Source: Planctomicrobium sp. (lineage in GTDB: Bacteria > Planctomycetota > Planctomycetia > Planctomycetales > Planctomycetaceae). Taken from it: a DNA stretch of 36,289 nt. The translations under genes and the position numbers were made by a program. Under the pieces are notes generated by a model. That model was not told the origin of the DNA, made no database searches, and saw nothing but the letters and a program-made list of their open reading frames with translations. Below are positions 1 through 6,608 of this stretch, piece by piece. Location: NCBI GenBank assembly GCA_030626405.1, contig DAOUPA010000007.1:1-36289 (forward strand). The letters run 5' to 3'. Within the stretch, counting starts at the first letter, position 1, and each line of letters opens with the position of its first letter.

Positions 1-783
1 GAGATTTTGTTGCACGGAGTCGATGTCAGTGACTGGATGCCTGGCGACCGCGGGATCGGATACGTCCCGCAAGATTTAGCACTCTTTCCCAACATGAACG
101 TTAATGAACATCTATCATTTGCATTGAAACTGCGCAAGCAACCAGCAAAGAATATTCAGACACGTGTTTCTTCGTTAGGGGAGCAGCTCGGCATTTCGCA
201 TTTATTGAATCGTTCGATCAATGACCTCAGTGGGGGTGAAAAGCAACGTGTTGCGCTCGGTCGCGCGATCTCCTTCGAACCGAACGCGTTGCTGCTGGAC
301 GAACCATTTAGTGCGCTTGATGAACAGACTCGGCAGGAAATGCACCGACTCTTAAAACAGATTACTTACGAGTCAGGCATCACAACGCTGCATGTGACTC
401 ACAGTGAAGAAGAAGCCGTGGCGCTTGCAGATCTTCGTTTTTCTCTTGAAGATGGTGTCGTCACTAGTCAGAATTCGCTCAGGAAGGAATGCCACAGCAT
501 GAACATCAAAGTCCGTTTTGAAGCGCAACTCCGGCAGGCCGCCGGAATTGATATAGCAACAATCAATCTCGATGAATCAAATTCGATTGCCCGTGTTTTT
601 TCTCTCGTCTCCGAACAGTTCGGCAAAGATGTTTCGTCGCGTCTGCTTGATCAAGAGGGGAATCCGCAGAAAAGCCTGCTGGTCTTCGTCAACGATCAGC
701 CGGTCGCTTCTGATTGTTTCGATGACGGTTCTCTGAGCGAGGGGGATGTCGTCTCTATTCTGCCACCAATCGCTGGCGGTTAA
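1..783 (+). CDS. ABC transporter ATPase fused in frame to a MoaD-like sulfur carrier (5' partial)
   Basis: The reading frame enters from the left edge, so the Walker A region is outside the window. Visible ABC elements are the Q-loop (VPQDLALFP, 64-90), the signature LSGGEKQR (226-249), Walker B with catalytic Glu (LLLDEPFSALDE, from about 289) and the switch His (HVTH, 391-402). The type matches ModC/WtpC/PotA-like importer ATPases. Instead of a stop codon or a TOBE domain, the frame runs into about 94 residues (from 499) that look like a complete MoaD/ThiS ubiquitin-fold carrier: it opens with MNIKVRFEAQLRQAAG and ends in the PPIAGG tail that E1 enzymes adenylate. An E1-like gene follows 41 bp downstream. 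Molybdate or tungstate is inferred as substrate from this context. The fusion is seen directly; whether the two parts work as one protein is not known. Confidence 0.88.
   Translation, partial: EILLHGVDVSDWMPGDRGIGYVPQDLALFPNMNVNEHLSFALKLRKQPAKNIQTRVSSLGEQLGISHLLNRSINDLSGGEKQRVALGRAISFEPNALLLDEPFSALDEQTRQEMHRLLKQITYESGITTLHVTHSEEEAVALADLRFSLEDGVVTSQNSLRKECHSMNIKVRFEAQLRQAAGIDIATINLDESNSIARVFSLVSEQFGKDVSSRLLDQEGNPQKSLLVFVNDQPVASDCFDDGSLSEGDVVSILPPIAGG
481..488 (+). promoter_or_regulatory. Internal ribosome binding site for a free MoaD
   Basis: AGGAAGGA sits 10 nt before the in-frame ATG at 499, within the coding sequence linking the ABC and MoaD parts, where it encodes Arg-Lys-Glu. Its position suggests the gene pair once had a stop codon here, or that two products are still made. 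The signal is stronger than that before the next gene at 825. Confidence 0.5.
499..783 (+). CDS. MoaD-like sulfur carrier, possible separate product from an internal start
   Basis: This ATG lies inside the ABC-MoaD reading frame, at exactly the first residue expected for a stand-alone MoaD. It is preceded by a strong Shine-Dalgarno-like stretch (AGGAAGGA, 481-488). The 94-residue product would have the usual MoaD plan: a beta-strand start, an internal 'LLVFVNDQPV' strand, and the C-terminal Gly-Gly that accepts AMP and then sulfur. In molybdopterin synthesis MoaD works with MoaE. MoaD paralogs also occur in tungsten-dependent aldehyde oxidoreductase operons. Whether free carrier, fusion protein or both are made cannot be decided from sequence. 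A free carrier would be the easier substrate for the downstream E1. Confidence 0.6.
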   Translation: MNIKVRFEAQLRQAAGIDIATINLDESNSIARVFSLVSEQFGKDVSSRLLDQEGNPQKSLLVFVNDQPVASDCFDDGSLSEGDVVSILPPIAGG

Positions 784-824
784 CTTTCTTCAAGGTATTC
801 CGGAAAATCAAAGAGCCACGTTCT

Positions 825-1577
825 ATGTCCGATGCTCCATCTCTCTCAGCTGAAGAAAAAGCCCGCTATGAGTGGCAAATCTGGACGCCAGATATCGGTG
901 AAGAAGGGCAAGAAAAGCTGAAGGCGACCAGCGTACTCGTTTCTCGAATCGGTGGTGTCGGTGGCACGGTCGCCTATTACCTGGCTGCGGCGGGAATCGG
1001 AAAGTTGGTCCTGGCTCACGGTGGCAATGTGAAACCGAGTGACCTCAATCGGCAATTACTTATGACGACCGATTGGCTGGGCAAGCCGCGAAGTGAATCT
1101 TCTCCAAGACGACTTGCAGAACTGAACCCAAATGTCGAAGTCGTTTCCGTCAGTGAGAATATCAATGAAGAAAACGTCGACGCTCTAGTCGGACAGGTTG
1201 ATATCGTCGTCGATGCCGCGCCACTTTTTCCAGAGCGATACGCCATGAACCGTGCTTGTGTTCAGCAGCGTAAGCCACTTGTGGAAAGTGCCATGTTCGA
1301 TTTTGATGCCCAGCTCACAACAATTGTCCCAGGCAAGACACCGTGTCTAGCGTGTCTGTATCCGGAAGATCCTCCGAACTGGAAGCGGGAGTTCCCCGTC
1401 TTTGGTGCGGTTTCCGGGACGATCGCTGCTCTCGCGGCTGTAGAAGTCATTAAACTCGTCACTGGTGTGGGGGAAACACTTCAGGGGAAAATGCTCTTGG
1501 CGAATATGCGAACAATGGATTTCCGTAAGCTGCCAATTGCAAGGCGAGCGGATTGTCCGATTTGCCGGAGTGTCTAA
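825..1577 (+). CDS. MoeB/ThiF/HesA-family E1-like sulfur-carrier adenylyltransferase
   Basis: This 250-residue protein has the length and plan of MoeB. An N-terminal Arg-finger segment (RYEWQIWTPDIGEEGQEKL, about residues 14-32) is followed by a nucleotide-binding loop around residues 41-47, the SDLNRQLL box (72-79), and two zinc-binding CxxC pairs (C174/C177 and C244/C247). MoeB-type enzymes adenylate the C-terminal glycine of MoaD so that sulfur can be transferred. The MoaD-like tail encoded immediately upstream is the obvious substrate. Two motifs deviate: the usual GxGGxG loop reads RIGGVGG, and the usual DxTDNxxxR box reads DAAPLFPERY. This points to a specialised HesA/AorE-like subgroup rather than classical MoeB. 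The start has only a weak ribosome site. Confidence 0.88.
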   Translation: MSDAPSLSAEEKARYEWQIWTPDIGEEGQEKLKATSVLVSRIGGVGGTVAYYLAAAGIGKLVLAHGGNVKPSDLNRQLLMTTDWLGKPRSESSPRRLAELNPNVEVVSVSENINEENVDALVGQVDIVVDAAPLFPERYAMNRACVQQRKPLVESAMFDFDAQLTTIVPGKTPCLACLYPEDPPNWKREFPVFGAVSGTIAALAAVEVIKLVTGVGETLQGKMLLANMRTMDFRKLPIARRADCPICRSV

Positions 1578-1884
1578 AAACAACGCCACGTCAGGAGGGA
1601 GCATCCAGAGTTTTTACGAGAGATGGAACTATTCGTGGTGTGAACACTGTGGTTTGGCACAGACTGGAATGTCTGTGCCACCTGGAAACACACTGCAGCT
1701 CTGGATTCTCAGCAGAGAAAAAATTGTCCTCGCTGCGCGCTGAGCATTGATGTTCTCCAAGCAGAATGAGACGATGCCCCGACAGTCACGCGACAAATAA
1801 ACCTCGTTCGCATCATGGGTGTCGATCCGAGGGCTTTCCTACAAATACATTCGAGTTTTCCGATACAGAAAGAGTCAGTGCAAG
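1578..1884. other. Intergenic region between the E1 gene and argG
   Basis: About 307 bp with no convincing gene. The reading frames that cross it are short and have no recognisable protein features. The only clear structure is the perfect palindrome at 1655-1680. No strong promoter for argG was recognised. Confidence 0.6.
1655..1680. repeat. Perfect intergenic palindrome, TGGCACAGAC type
   Basis: TGGCACAGAC and its exact complement GTCTGTGCCA form a 10-bp stem around a 6-nt loop (TGGAAT). No T-run follows, so it is not a typical intrinsic terminator. Similar 'TGGCACAGACATTCC..' palindromes are, as far as I recall, scattered through planctomycete genomes, which suggests a REP-like dispersed repeat. 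It lies 78 bp after the stop codon of the E1 gene. Confidence 0.65.
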
Positions 1885-3108
1885 ATGGCAGATTCAGTAG
1901 TTTTGGCGTACAGCGGTGGTTTGGATACTTCGGTTCTTGTCGGCTGGCTGATGGACAAAGGCTATGACGTTCATTGTCTTTATGTTGATTTGGGGCAACC
2001 CTGTGAAGACATCGAAGGGATTCTCAAAAAGGCGATTGACATCGGTGCGAAGAGTTCCATTTCAATCGACGTTCAGGAAGAACTCTGTCGGGACTTCGCC
2101 TTTCCGGTTCTTCAATGGCAGGCAAAATACGAAAACATCTACTTGCTCGGCACGTCGATCGCGCGTCCACTGATCTCGAAAATTGTGTTGCAGCGCGCCC
2201 GCGAAGTCGGTGCCATCGCCTATGTGCATGGAGCAACAGGGAAAGGGAACGACCAATGTCGCTTCCAACTCGCCGCGGAAGCACTTGAGCCGTCAGTGAA
2301 AGTCATCGCACCGTGGCGAATGAATGAGTTCCGCGACCTGTTTCCTGGTCGAACAGAGATGCTTGAATACTGTGCTGAGAAAAACATCCCAGTGAAAGCG
2401 ACAGCATCGAAGCCGTATTCATCGGATGAAAACTGCCTGCACATCAGCTACGAAGCTGGCGATTTAGAAGACCCGAACGTCGATGGCATTCCGGTCATCG
2501 ATTTCGGCATGACTGTCTCTCCACAAGAAGCTCCTGACAGTGAAGCCGTTGTCAAAATTGGTTTCGAGTCTGGTATTCCAACAAGCGTCAACGGGCAATT
2601 ACTGAATGCCTACGAAGTTGTCGCAACGCTTAACAAACTCGGTGGTGAAAACGGGGTCGGGCGGATTGATATTGTCGAGAACCGATTCGTCGGCATGAAG
2701 AGCCGGGGAGTGTACGAGGCGCCTGGAATGACATGCTTATACGCGGCACATCAATCGCTTGAACAACTCACCGTTGACCGCGATGCCGTTCACCTTCGCG
2801 ACCGCTTTAGCCCTGAAGTTGCCGAGATGGTTTACAACGGCTTCTGGTATTGTGCGAAAATGGATGCACTGATGGCGTTCATCAATCAGTTACAACAACC
2901 GGTCACAGGTGAAGTGACTCTCGGACTGTACAAAGGGAACGTTCGCGTTATCGGACGGACCTCTCCCAATTCGCTCTATGACGAAGCGATTGCTTCCATG
3001 GAAGCCGCAGACGAAGCCGACTACAGTCAAAACGACGCCGAAGGTTTCCTGCGAATTCTAGGCGTGCCGTTACGAGTGCAAGGTAAAGCTCGTCCTCGCA
3101 ACTATTAA
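1885..3108 (+). CDS. argG: Argininosuccinate synthase
   Basis: This enzyme joins citrulline and aspartate using ATP to give argininosuccinate, the penultimate step of arginine synthesis. The protein begins MADSVVLAYSGGLDTS, which holds the family's ATP-binding P-loop (SGGLDTS). The conserved GATGKGNDQCRF segment, the YSSDENCLHISYEAGDLED region and the C-terminal NVRVIGRTSPNSLYDEAIASM-like motif follow. The length of 407 residues is normal for ArgG. An upstream in-frame start at 1819 would add 22 residues unlike any ArgG N-terminus, so the ATG at 1885 is preferred. argG appears to stand alone: the gene upstream belongs to cofactor synthesis, and the downstream gene is convergent only 30 bp away. 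Confidence 0.97.
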   Translation: MADSVVLAYSGGLDTSVLVGWLMDKGYDVHCLYVDLGQPCEDIEGILKKAIDIGAKSSISIDVQEELCRDFAFPVLQWQAKYENIYLLGTSIARPLISKIVLQRAREVGAIAYVHGATGKGNDQCRFQLAAEALEPSVKVIAPWRMNEFRDLFPGRTEMLEYCAEKNIPVKATASKPYSSDENCLHISYEAGDLEDPNVDGIPVIDFGMTVSPQEAPDSEAVVKIGFESGIPTSVNGQLLNAYEVVATLNKLGGENGVGRIDIVENRFVGMKSRGVYEAPGMTCLYAAHQSLEQLTVDRDAVHLRDRFSPEVAEMVYNGFWYCAKMDALMAFINQLQQPVTGEVTLGLYKGNVRVIGRTSPNSLYDEAIASMEAADEADYSQNDAEGFLRILGVPLRVQGKARPRNY

Positions 3109-3138
3109 TGCAATCAATCTATGTGAGAAAACGGAAAC

Positions 3139-4434
3139 CTAAAAGTTGCCTCCGCCCTGGATTTGGTTTAGAAGAATATTGAATCCCAACACGCTGATTG
3201 CGGCGTTGTACAATTCTTCTGCGAGTGTGTACCGAAGGATCAGAGTATCTCCAGGTTGAACGAGGATTCGTTGCGAAGGGTTGACGAGTGCATCGTTGAG
3301 ATTGACTCGAATCGGGACGATGTCACCGCATTCAAGCTTTCTTAAAACGATCAGATCTGACGGATTGCGACCAATACTCGAACCGCCACCTCGCCCACCA
3401 CCTCCGATTCCACCGCCGCTTCCCATCCCTCCGATTCCGGTTCCGCCACTTGCAAAGGTTCCTCCAACCAGAGCGACAGCTTCGACAACGTCTAGATCGT
3501 AGTCTCGTGGCAAAATGTTTTCTCCGCCATTGAGGAGCCCTCCGGTATAATAGTGCTCTCGATCACGTGCAGGGATGTAAACAATATCGCCTTCATCAAG
3601 AATGATGTCTTCTTCATTAAAAGCAGGGCCGTTTTCGGCATAGAAACGCAGTGGGATTTTTACAATTTCCGGACCATCAAGGATTTCCTCAGGGCATTCA
3701 CAAGGACCTTTGCAACTGTTGATCGCAGAGATCATTTGGTCTCTCTCAACTCCCTCGGCAAAGGTCCCCTTGATCACGTAAATGTCATTTCGGGCGTCAA
3801 GCCCAGGAAGCCCACCGGTCTCATTCAAGGCATGGAGTACGTCGTTCTCAAATGCAGGCAATTCGATTGTTTGTCCTGTCCCTCGTTTGGTAACACCTTC
3901 TGCACCACCACCTTCTTCACGAATGACGGTCACCTGTACTTCTCGACGACGTATTAGCGTTATGATGATCCTCGTTTGATCACCCTGTAGAATTTCATTT
4001 TTTGTGTAGATGTCGCGGATGAGGTCTGTGGCCTCGACCACTGAAAGTCCTATGACAGGAATTGCTTTGACGTAAGGTAAATCGATCGAGCCATCTTCAC
4101 GGATCGGAATTGGAAAGCCTAATGACGGAGCCTGATTGCCTTGTTCTGCGAAATGAACGGGCGGTTGAGAATTTTCATCTCCCAAGACATTTTCGATAAA
4201 GACTCCTAGAACATCCCCCTTATCGAGCAGGTACACATCAGGTTGATCCTGACGGAGGCGAGAAAACGAGATGCTCTGCATCTCTTCACGTCCTCGGCCA
4301 AGAAATTGTTCCGGGACTCGATTTGCTGGAATAGCTTGGATATTGTCGCAAATTGAGCAGCCTTGCAGTATTGAGATACTCAAACAGACAAGTGTTAATA
4401 AAATGTTACGCGGAGGCGTCATCGGTGATGACAT
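3139..4434 (-). CDS. Wza-like polysaccharide export lipoprotein (Poly_export/SLBB family)
   Basis: This predicted outer-membrane protein exports exo- or capsular polysaccharide. The chosen start (ATG 4434-4432) follows AAGGAAG at good spacing and gives a lipoprotein signal with the lipobox LQGC, lipidated Cys26. The Poly_export domain follows (VYLLDKGDVLGVFIENVLG, then GFPIPIREDGSIDLPYVKAI), then two SLBB-like segments (IELPAFENDVLHALNETGGL and the VVEAVALVGG region). A glycine-rich low-complexity stretch (roughly 3380-3460) interrupts the second. The end of the protein (ILVQPGDTLILRYTLAEELYN) is typical of planctomycete relatives. An earlier in-frame start at 4536 would place about 34 extra residues before the signal peptide and is unlikely. 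It is divergent from the NusG-like gene, which often regulates such loci. Confidence 0.9.
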   Translation of the reverse strand: MSSPMTPPRNILLTLVCLSISILQGCSICDNIQAIPANRVPEQFLGRGREEMQSISFSRLRQDQPDVYLLDKGDVLGVFIENVLGDENSQPPVHFAEQGNQAPSLGFPIPIREDGSIDLPYVKAIPVIGLSVVEATDLIRDIYTKNEILQGDQTRIIITLIRRREVQVTVIREEGGGAEGVTKRGTGQTIELPAFENDVLHALNETGGLPGLDARNDIYVIKGTFAEGVERDQMISAINSCKGPCECPEEILDGPEIVKIPLRFYAENGPAFNEEDIILDEGDIVYIPARDREHYYTGGLLNGGENILPRDYDLDVVEAVALVGGTFASGGTGIGGMGSGGGIGGGGRGGGSSIGRNPSDLIVLRKLECGDIVPIRVNLNDALVNPSQRILVQPGDTLILRYTLAEELYNAAISVLGFNILLNQIQGGGNF

Positions 4435-4996
4435 GAGATTTCTTCCTTGAAATGAAGGCTTCGCTGCTTCGCCCATCCTGAGCAGACAACATTCATAAGG
4501 TGCAGACATGAAAGCATTCGAATCACACACGCACATAACTTCAGTATCGGATAATTAGTTAAGCATAGGTGACTTAAACCGTGGTATCAGTTATGCCTTT
4601 TGTCGGGAAAATACCGATGTAAATGGAGTGAAACCAAAACGACCTCTTCCCAGTCTTCCCACTCCGCAAATTAGGAATTAGGCTGGAAAGAAATTGACAA
4701 TCTCAAAAAAACTGTTGAAGTTCGTCTGAATTCATCAGGTAATCTCTGCCGTTCCCAATAATGGTTTGGTTCACCATGTTTCGACATTTCCTCATGTCCG
4801 TATATCACTTGAAGGCAACGTGTTTGTATCCAAGTCGTCTCTGAATTTATCGAGTCCAATCATGAGGGGACACTTGACCAGTTTTCACTACCTCTTCCTG
4901 GTATCAAATCTGCGAACCCTATCCTTCATTACCACAGAACAATAGAACTTTAGAGCAGATTGCTCTTTCCTGTGCCCGTGAAAAACGTTTTCAACA
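4435..4996. other. Divergent intergenic region between the export gene and the NusG-like gene
   Basis: About 560 bp separate the two divergent starts, so promoters and leader RNA for both should lie here. I did not find convincing -35/-10 pairs. A small hairpin, AGAGCA-GAT-TGCTCT, lies near 4952-4967 ahead of the NusG-like gene. No ops-like element (GGCGGTAG) of the RfaH type was found. A minus-strand frame at 4671-4859 has no protein-like features. Confidence 0.5.
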
Positions 4997-5620
4997 GTGT
5001 CAACGGTTGTCTCCACGAGGCAGAACGCGAACACCAATACGAAAAGTGCTCTAATGCCAGTTTTAAAAGAAGAAAAGTCAATTAACCCGGAGGATTTGTT
5101 TGACGAGAACTATCTTTGCACACGTCGTGAGTCTGGTGCCCGGTGGTGGGCCGTTTACACTCTTTCTCGTCGAGAAAAAGATTTCATGCGGCGGTTGCTC
5201 CCGCACCAAGTTCCATTTTTCTGCCCGATTATTGGGGTTCCGAAACGTTCGCCCAAAGGTCGAGTTCGAACAACTTTCACTCCACTTTTTGCGAATTACG
5301 TCTTCATCTACGCAACAGAAGACGAAAGAGTTCGGGCTTTTAAGACCAATTGCATATCACGCTGCCTGGAGGTCAACGACGAAGAACGCCTTGTCTTTGA
5401 CTTGGCTCAGATTTCTCAGTTGATGAAATCCAAGCAGGAATTACGATTCGAATCGAGACTTGAGCCAGGAACACCCGTCAGAATTAAGTCCGGGCCAATG
5501 GAAGGGATTGAAGGATTCGTCATCGAAACACGTAGTGAAGCAAGACTCCTCGTCACAGTGAATTACCTTCAGCAAGGCACCTCACTGGAGATCAAAGATT
5601 TCGAAGTCGAAAAATTGTGA
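4997..5620 (+). CDS. NusG/RfaH-like transcription antitermination protein
   Basis: The 207-residue protein has the NusG N-terminal (NGN) pattern: WWAVYTLSRREKDFMRRLL, then PLFANYVFIYAT, which matches the 'P.fPGYvFv' strand. After a linker comes a KOW-type C-terminal domain beginning PGTPVRIKSGPMEGIEGFV. Specialised NusG paralogs (RfaH, UpxY, LoaP) bind RNA polymerase and let it read through long polysaccharide operons. The divergent Wza-like gene supports that role, but no long operon follows here, so its target may be elsewhere. The start is uncertain: GTG at 4997 has no clear ribosome site, and ATG at 5054 is an alternative that would remove a poorly conserved N-terminus. The first codons lie in a sequence partly repeated downstream at 5739-5772. 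Confidence 0.85.
   Translation: MSTVVSTRQNANTNTKSALMPVLKEEKSINPEDLFDENYLCTRRESGARWWAVYTLSRREKDFMRRLLPHQVPFFCPIIGVPKRSPKGRVRTTFTPLFANYVFIYATEDERVRAFKTNCISRCLEVNDEERLVFDLAQISQLMKSKQELRFESRLEPGTPVRIKSGPMEGIEGFVIETRSEARLLVTVNYLQQGTSLEIKDFEVEKL
5002..5036 (+). repeat. Imperfect direct repeat, copy A (start of the NusG-like gene)
   Basis: This segment matches 5739-5772 at 29 of 34 aligned positions with one gap, including the identical 12-mer TCCACGAGGCAG. It encodes the N-terminal residues TVVSTRQNA of the NusG-like protein. Confidence 0.45.
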
Positions 5621-5738
5621 TCTATGGGTCTCTGCCCGAGTCTCCGATCGCAGGGGACAGTTTCGCTTCTGTTGAAAGGCAATTCGCTAAAGCAACTTGC
5701 TCGTTTCGATCCCCTCGTAAATCAGTATCCACCAATGA

Positions 5739-5772
5739 AACGCTTGTTTCCACGAGGCAGTTCGCAACATCA
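5739..5772 (+). repeat. Imperfect direct repeat, copy B (after the NusG-like gene)
   Basis: Second copy of the 5002-5036 sequence, located about 120 bp beyond the NusG-like stop codon. Read in the matching frame it gives TLVSTRQFA, so the similarity also holds at protein level. It may be a relic of a duplicated gene start. It sits just beyond the end of the convergent lipoprotein gene. Confidence 0.45.
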
Positions 5773-5787
5773 TGTCGCATTGCAACA

Positions 5788-6393
5788 CTAGATCTTCTTT
5801 TTCGGGTCCGGACTGTACTTCTTGTCAGGAGTCTTCAAAGGATCAATCGCTGGAGGCACAAACGGGATCTCGTCCCCTTTGCCACGAGAACCCGGTTCTG
5901 ATTCAGTCGGAACGTCTGGTATGGGAATGAGATCGAAATCATCTTCAGCAGATGAACTCGATTCGGGCCATGCAATTTCAGACTTTTTCGATCGTTGCTG
6001 CAGACGTGGTGCAATTTGAACTTCTCGATGATCAAATAACCCGTCAGATGTTGCAGCCGCAGATCCCATCCACCATCCGTGAAACCACGCATTTGTCCTT
6101 GCTTGTGCGTCAGGACCGCTATTCTGGGCACTCCAGTAGAACTTGGGCGGAACCGCAGGAGGACACTCTTCACCATCTAAGGAAGCGAAGTATCCCGCCT
6201 TAAAACCGATTCGGAAGTCAACTTGATGTGACTCCGTTTCCCAGTACCCGCGATGGAAACTCCACGCCCTATTTGTAGTATTCTTGTCCTGAATCTTGAT
6301 TGCACAATCGTCAATCCGATTCAAAATTTGGACGCAACCAGTCTGATGCAGAAGGCAGATTGCGATCAGAATTCTAAGCGTCATCCATGACAT
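5788..6393 (-). CDS. Small secreted protein or lipoprotein of an exopolysaccharide-associated planctomycete type
   Basis: The start at 6393 gives MSWMTLRILIAICLLHQTGC, a hydrophobic signal ending in a weak lipobox (QTGC, Cys20). The earlier in-frame start at 6474 would add 27 residues before it. The mature part contains FRIGFKAGYFASLDGEECPPAVPPKFYW followed by WFHGWWMGSAAA. The pattern 'GF..GY......G..CPP.PP..YW ... WF.G...G' is one I associate with uncharacterised planctomycete proteins near polysaccharide genes, though I cannot name a domain. The C-terminus is acidic and proline-rich and then lysine-rich, suggesting disorder. It is convergent with the NusG-like gene and may belong to the same surface polysaccharide region. 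Its function is unknown. Confidence 0.7.
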   Translation of the reverse strand: MSWMTLRILIAICLLHQTGCVQILNRIDDCAIKIQDKNTTNRAWSFHRGYWETESHQVDFRIGFKAGYFASLDGEECPPAVPPKFYWSAQNSGPDAQARTNAWFHGWWMGSAAATSDGLFDHREVQIAPRLQQRSKKSEIAWPESSSSAEDDFDLIPIPDVPTESEPGSRGKGDEIPFVPPAIDPLKTPDKKYSPDPKKKI

Positions 6394-6608
6394 TTGTATA
6401 TCTTGCCAGCTTGATTGATTGACTGAGAATCTCATGTAAACTGAATAAAATGCTGCCTCAGCGATCCCATTCACCGTATCGTCTCGTTTCTCATCAAAGT
6501 GTGAGAGCGTTCAGCTGATTCACAATTCCGAACATAGGAATTTTGCGAGATGTTTGGATCACGTAATTCTGAGCGTCTGGCCCGAATGTATGTGATCAGG
6601 TAGTCTGG

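Noticed and set aside
1465-1750. Two short plus-strand frames over the end of the E1 gene and the palindrome
   Set aside because: They run out of frame through the E1 gene and through the repeat, with no protein-like features.
3553-3957. A 134-codon plus-strand frame antisense to the export gene
   Set aside because: It lies wholly opposite a well-supported gene and has no family features.
4671-4859. A 62-codon minus-strand frame in the divergent intergenic region
   Set aside because: No motif, no ribosome site and composition like non-coding DNA.
4952-4967. Small hairpin before the NusG-like gene as a terminator or antiterminator site
   Set aside because: Only 6 bp of stem and a 3-nt loop; too weak to call.
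5617-5901. A 94-codon plus-strand frame after the NusG-like gene
   Set aside because: It overlaps the lipoprotein gene on the other strand and includes repeat copy B; no motif and no ribosome site.
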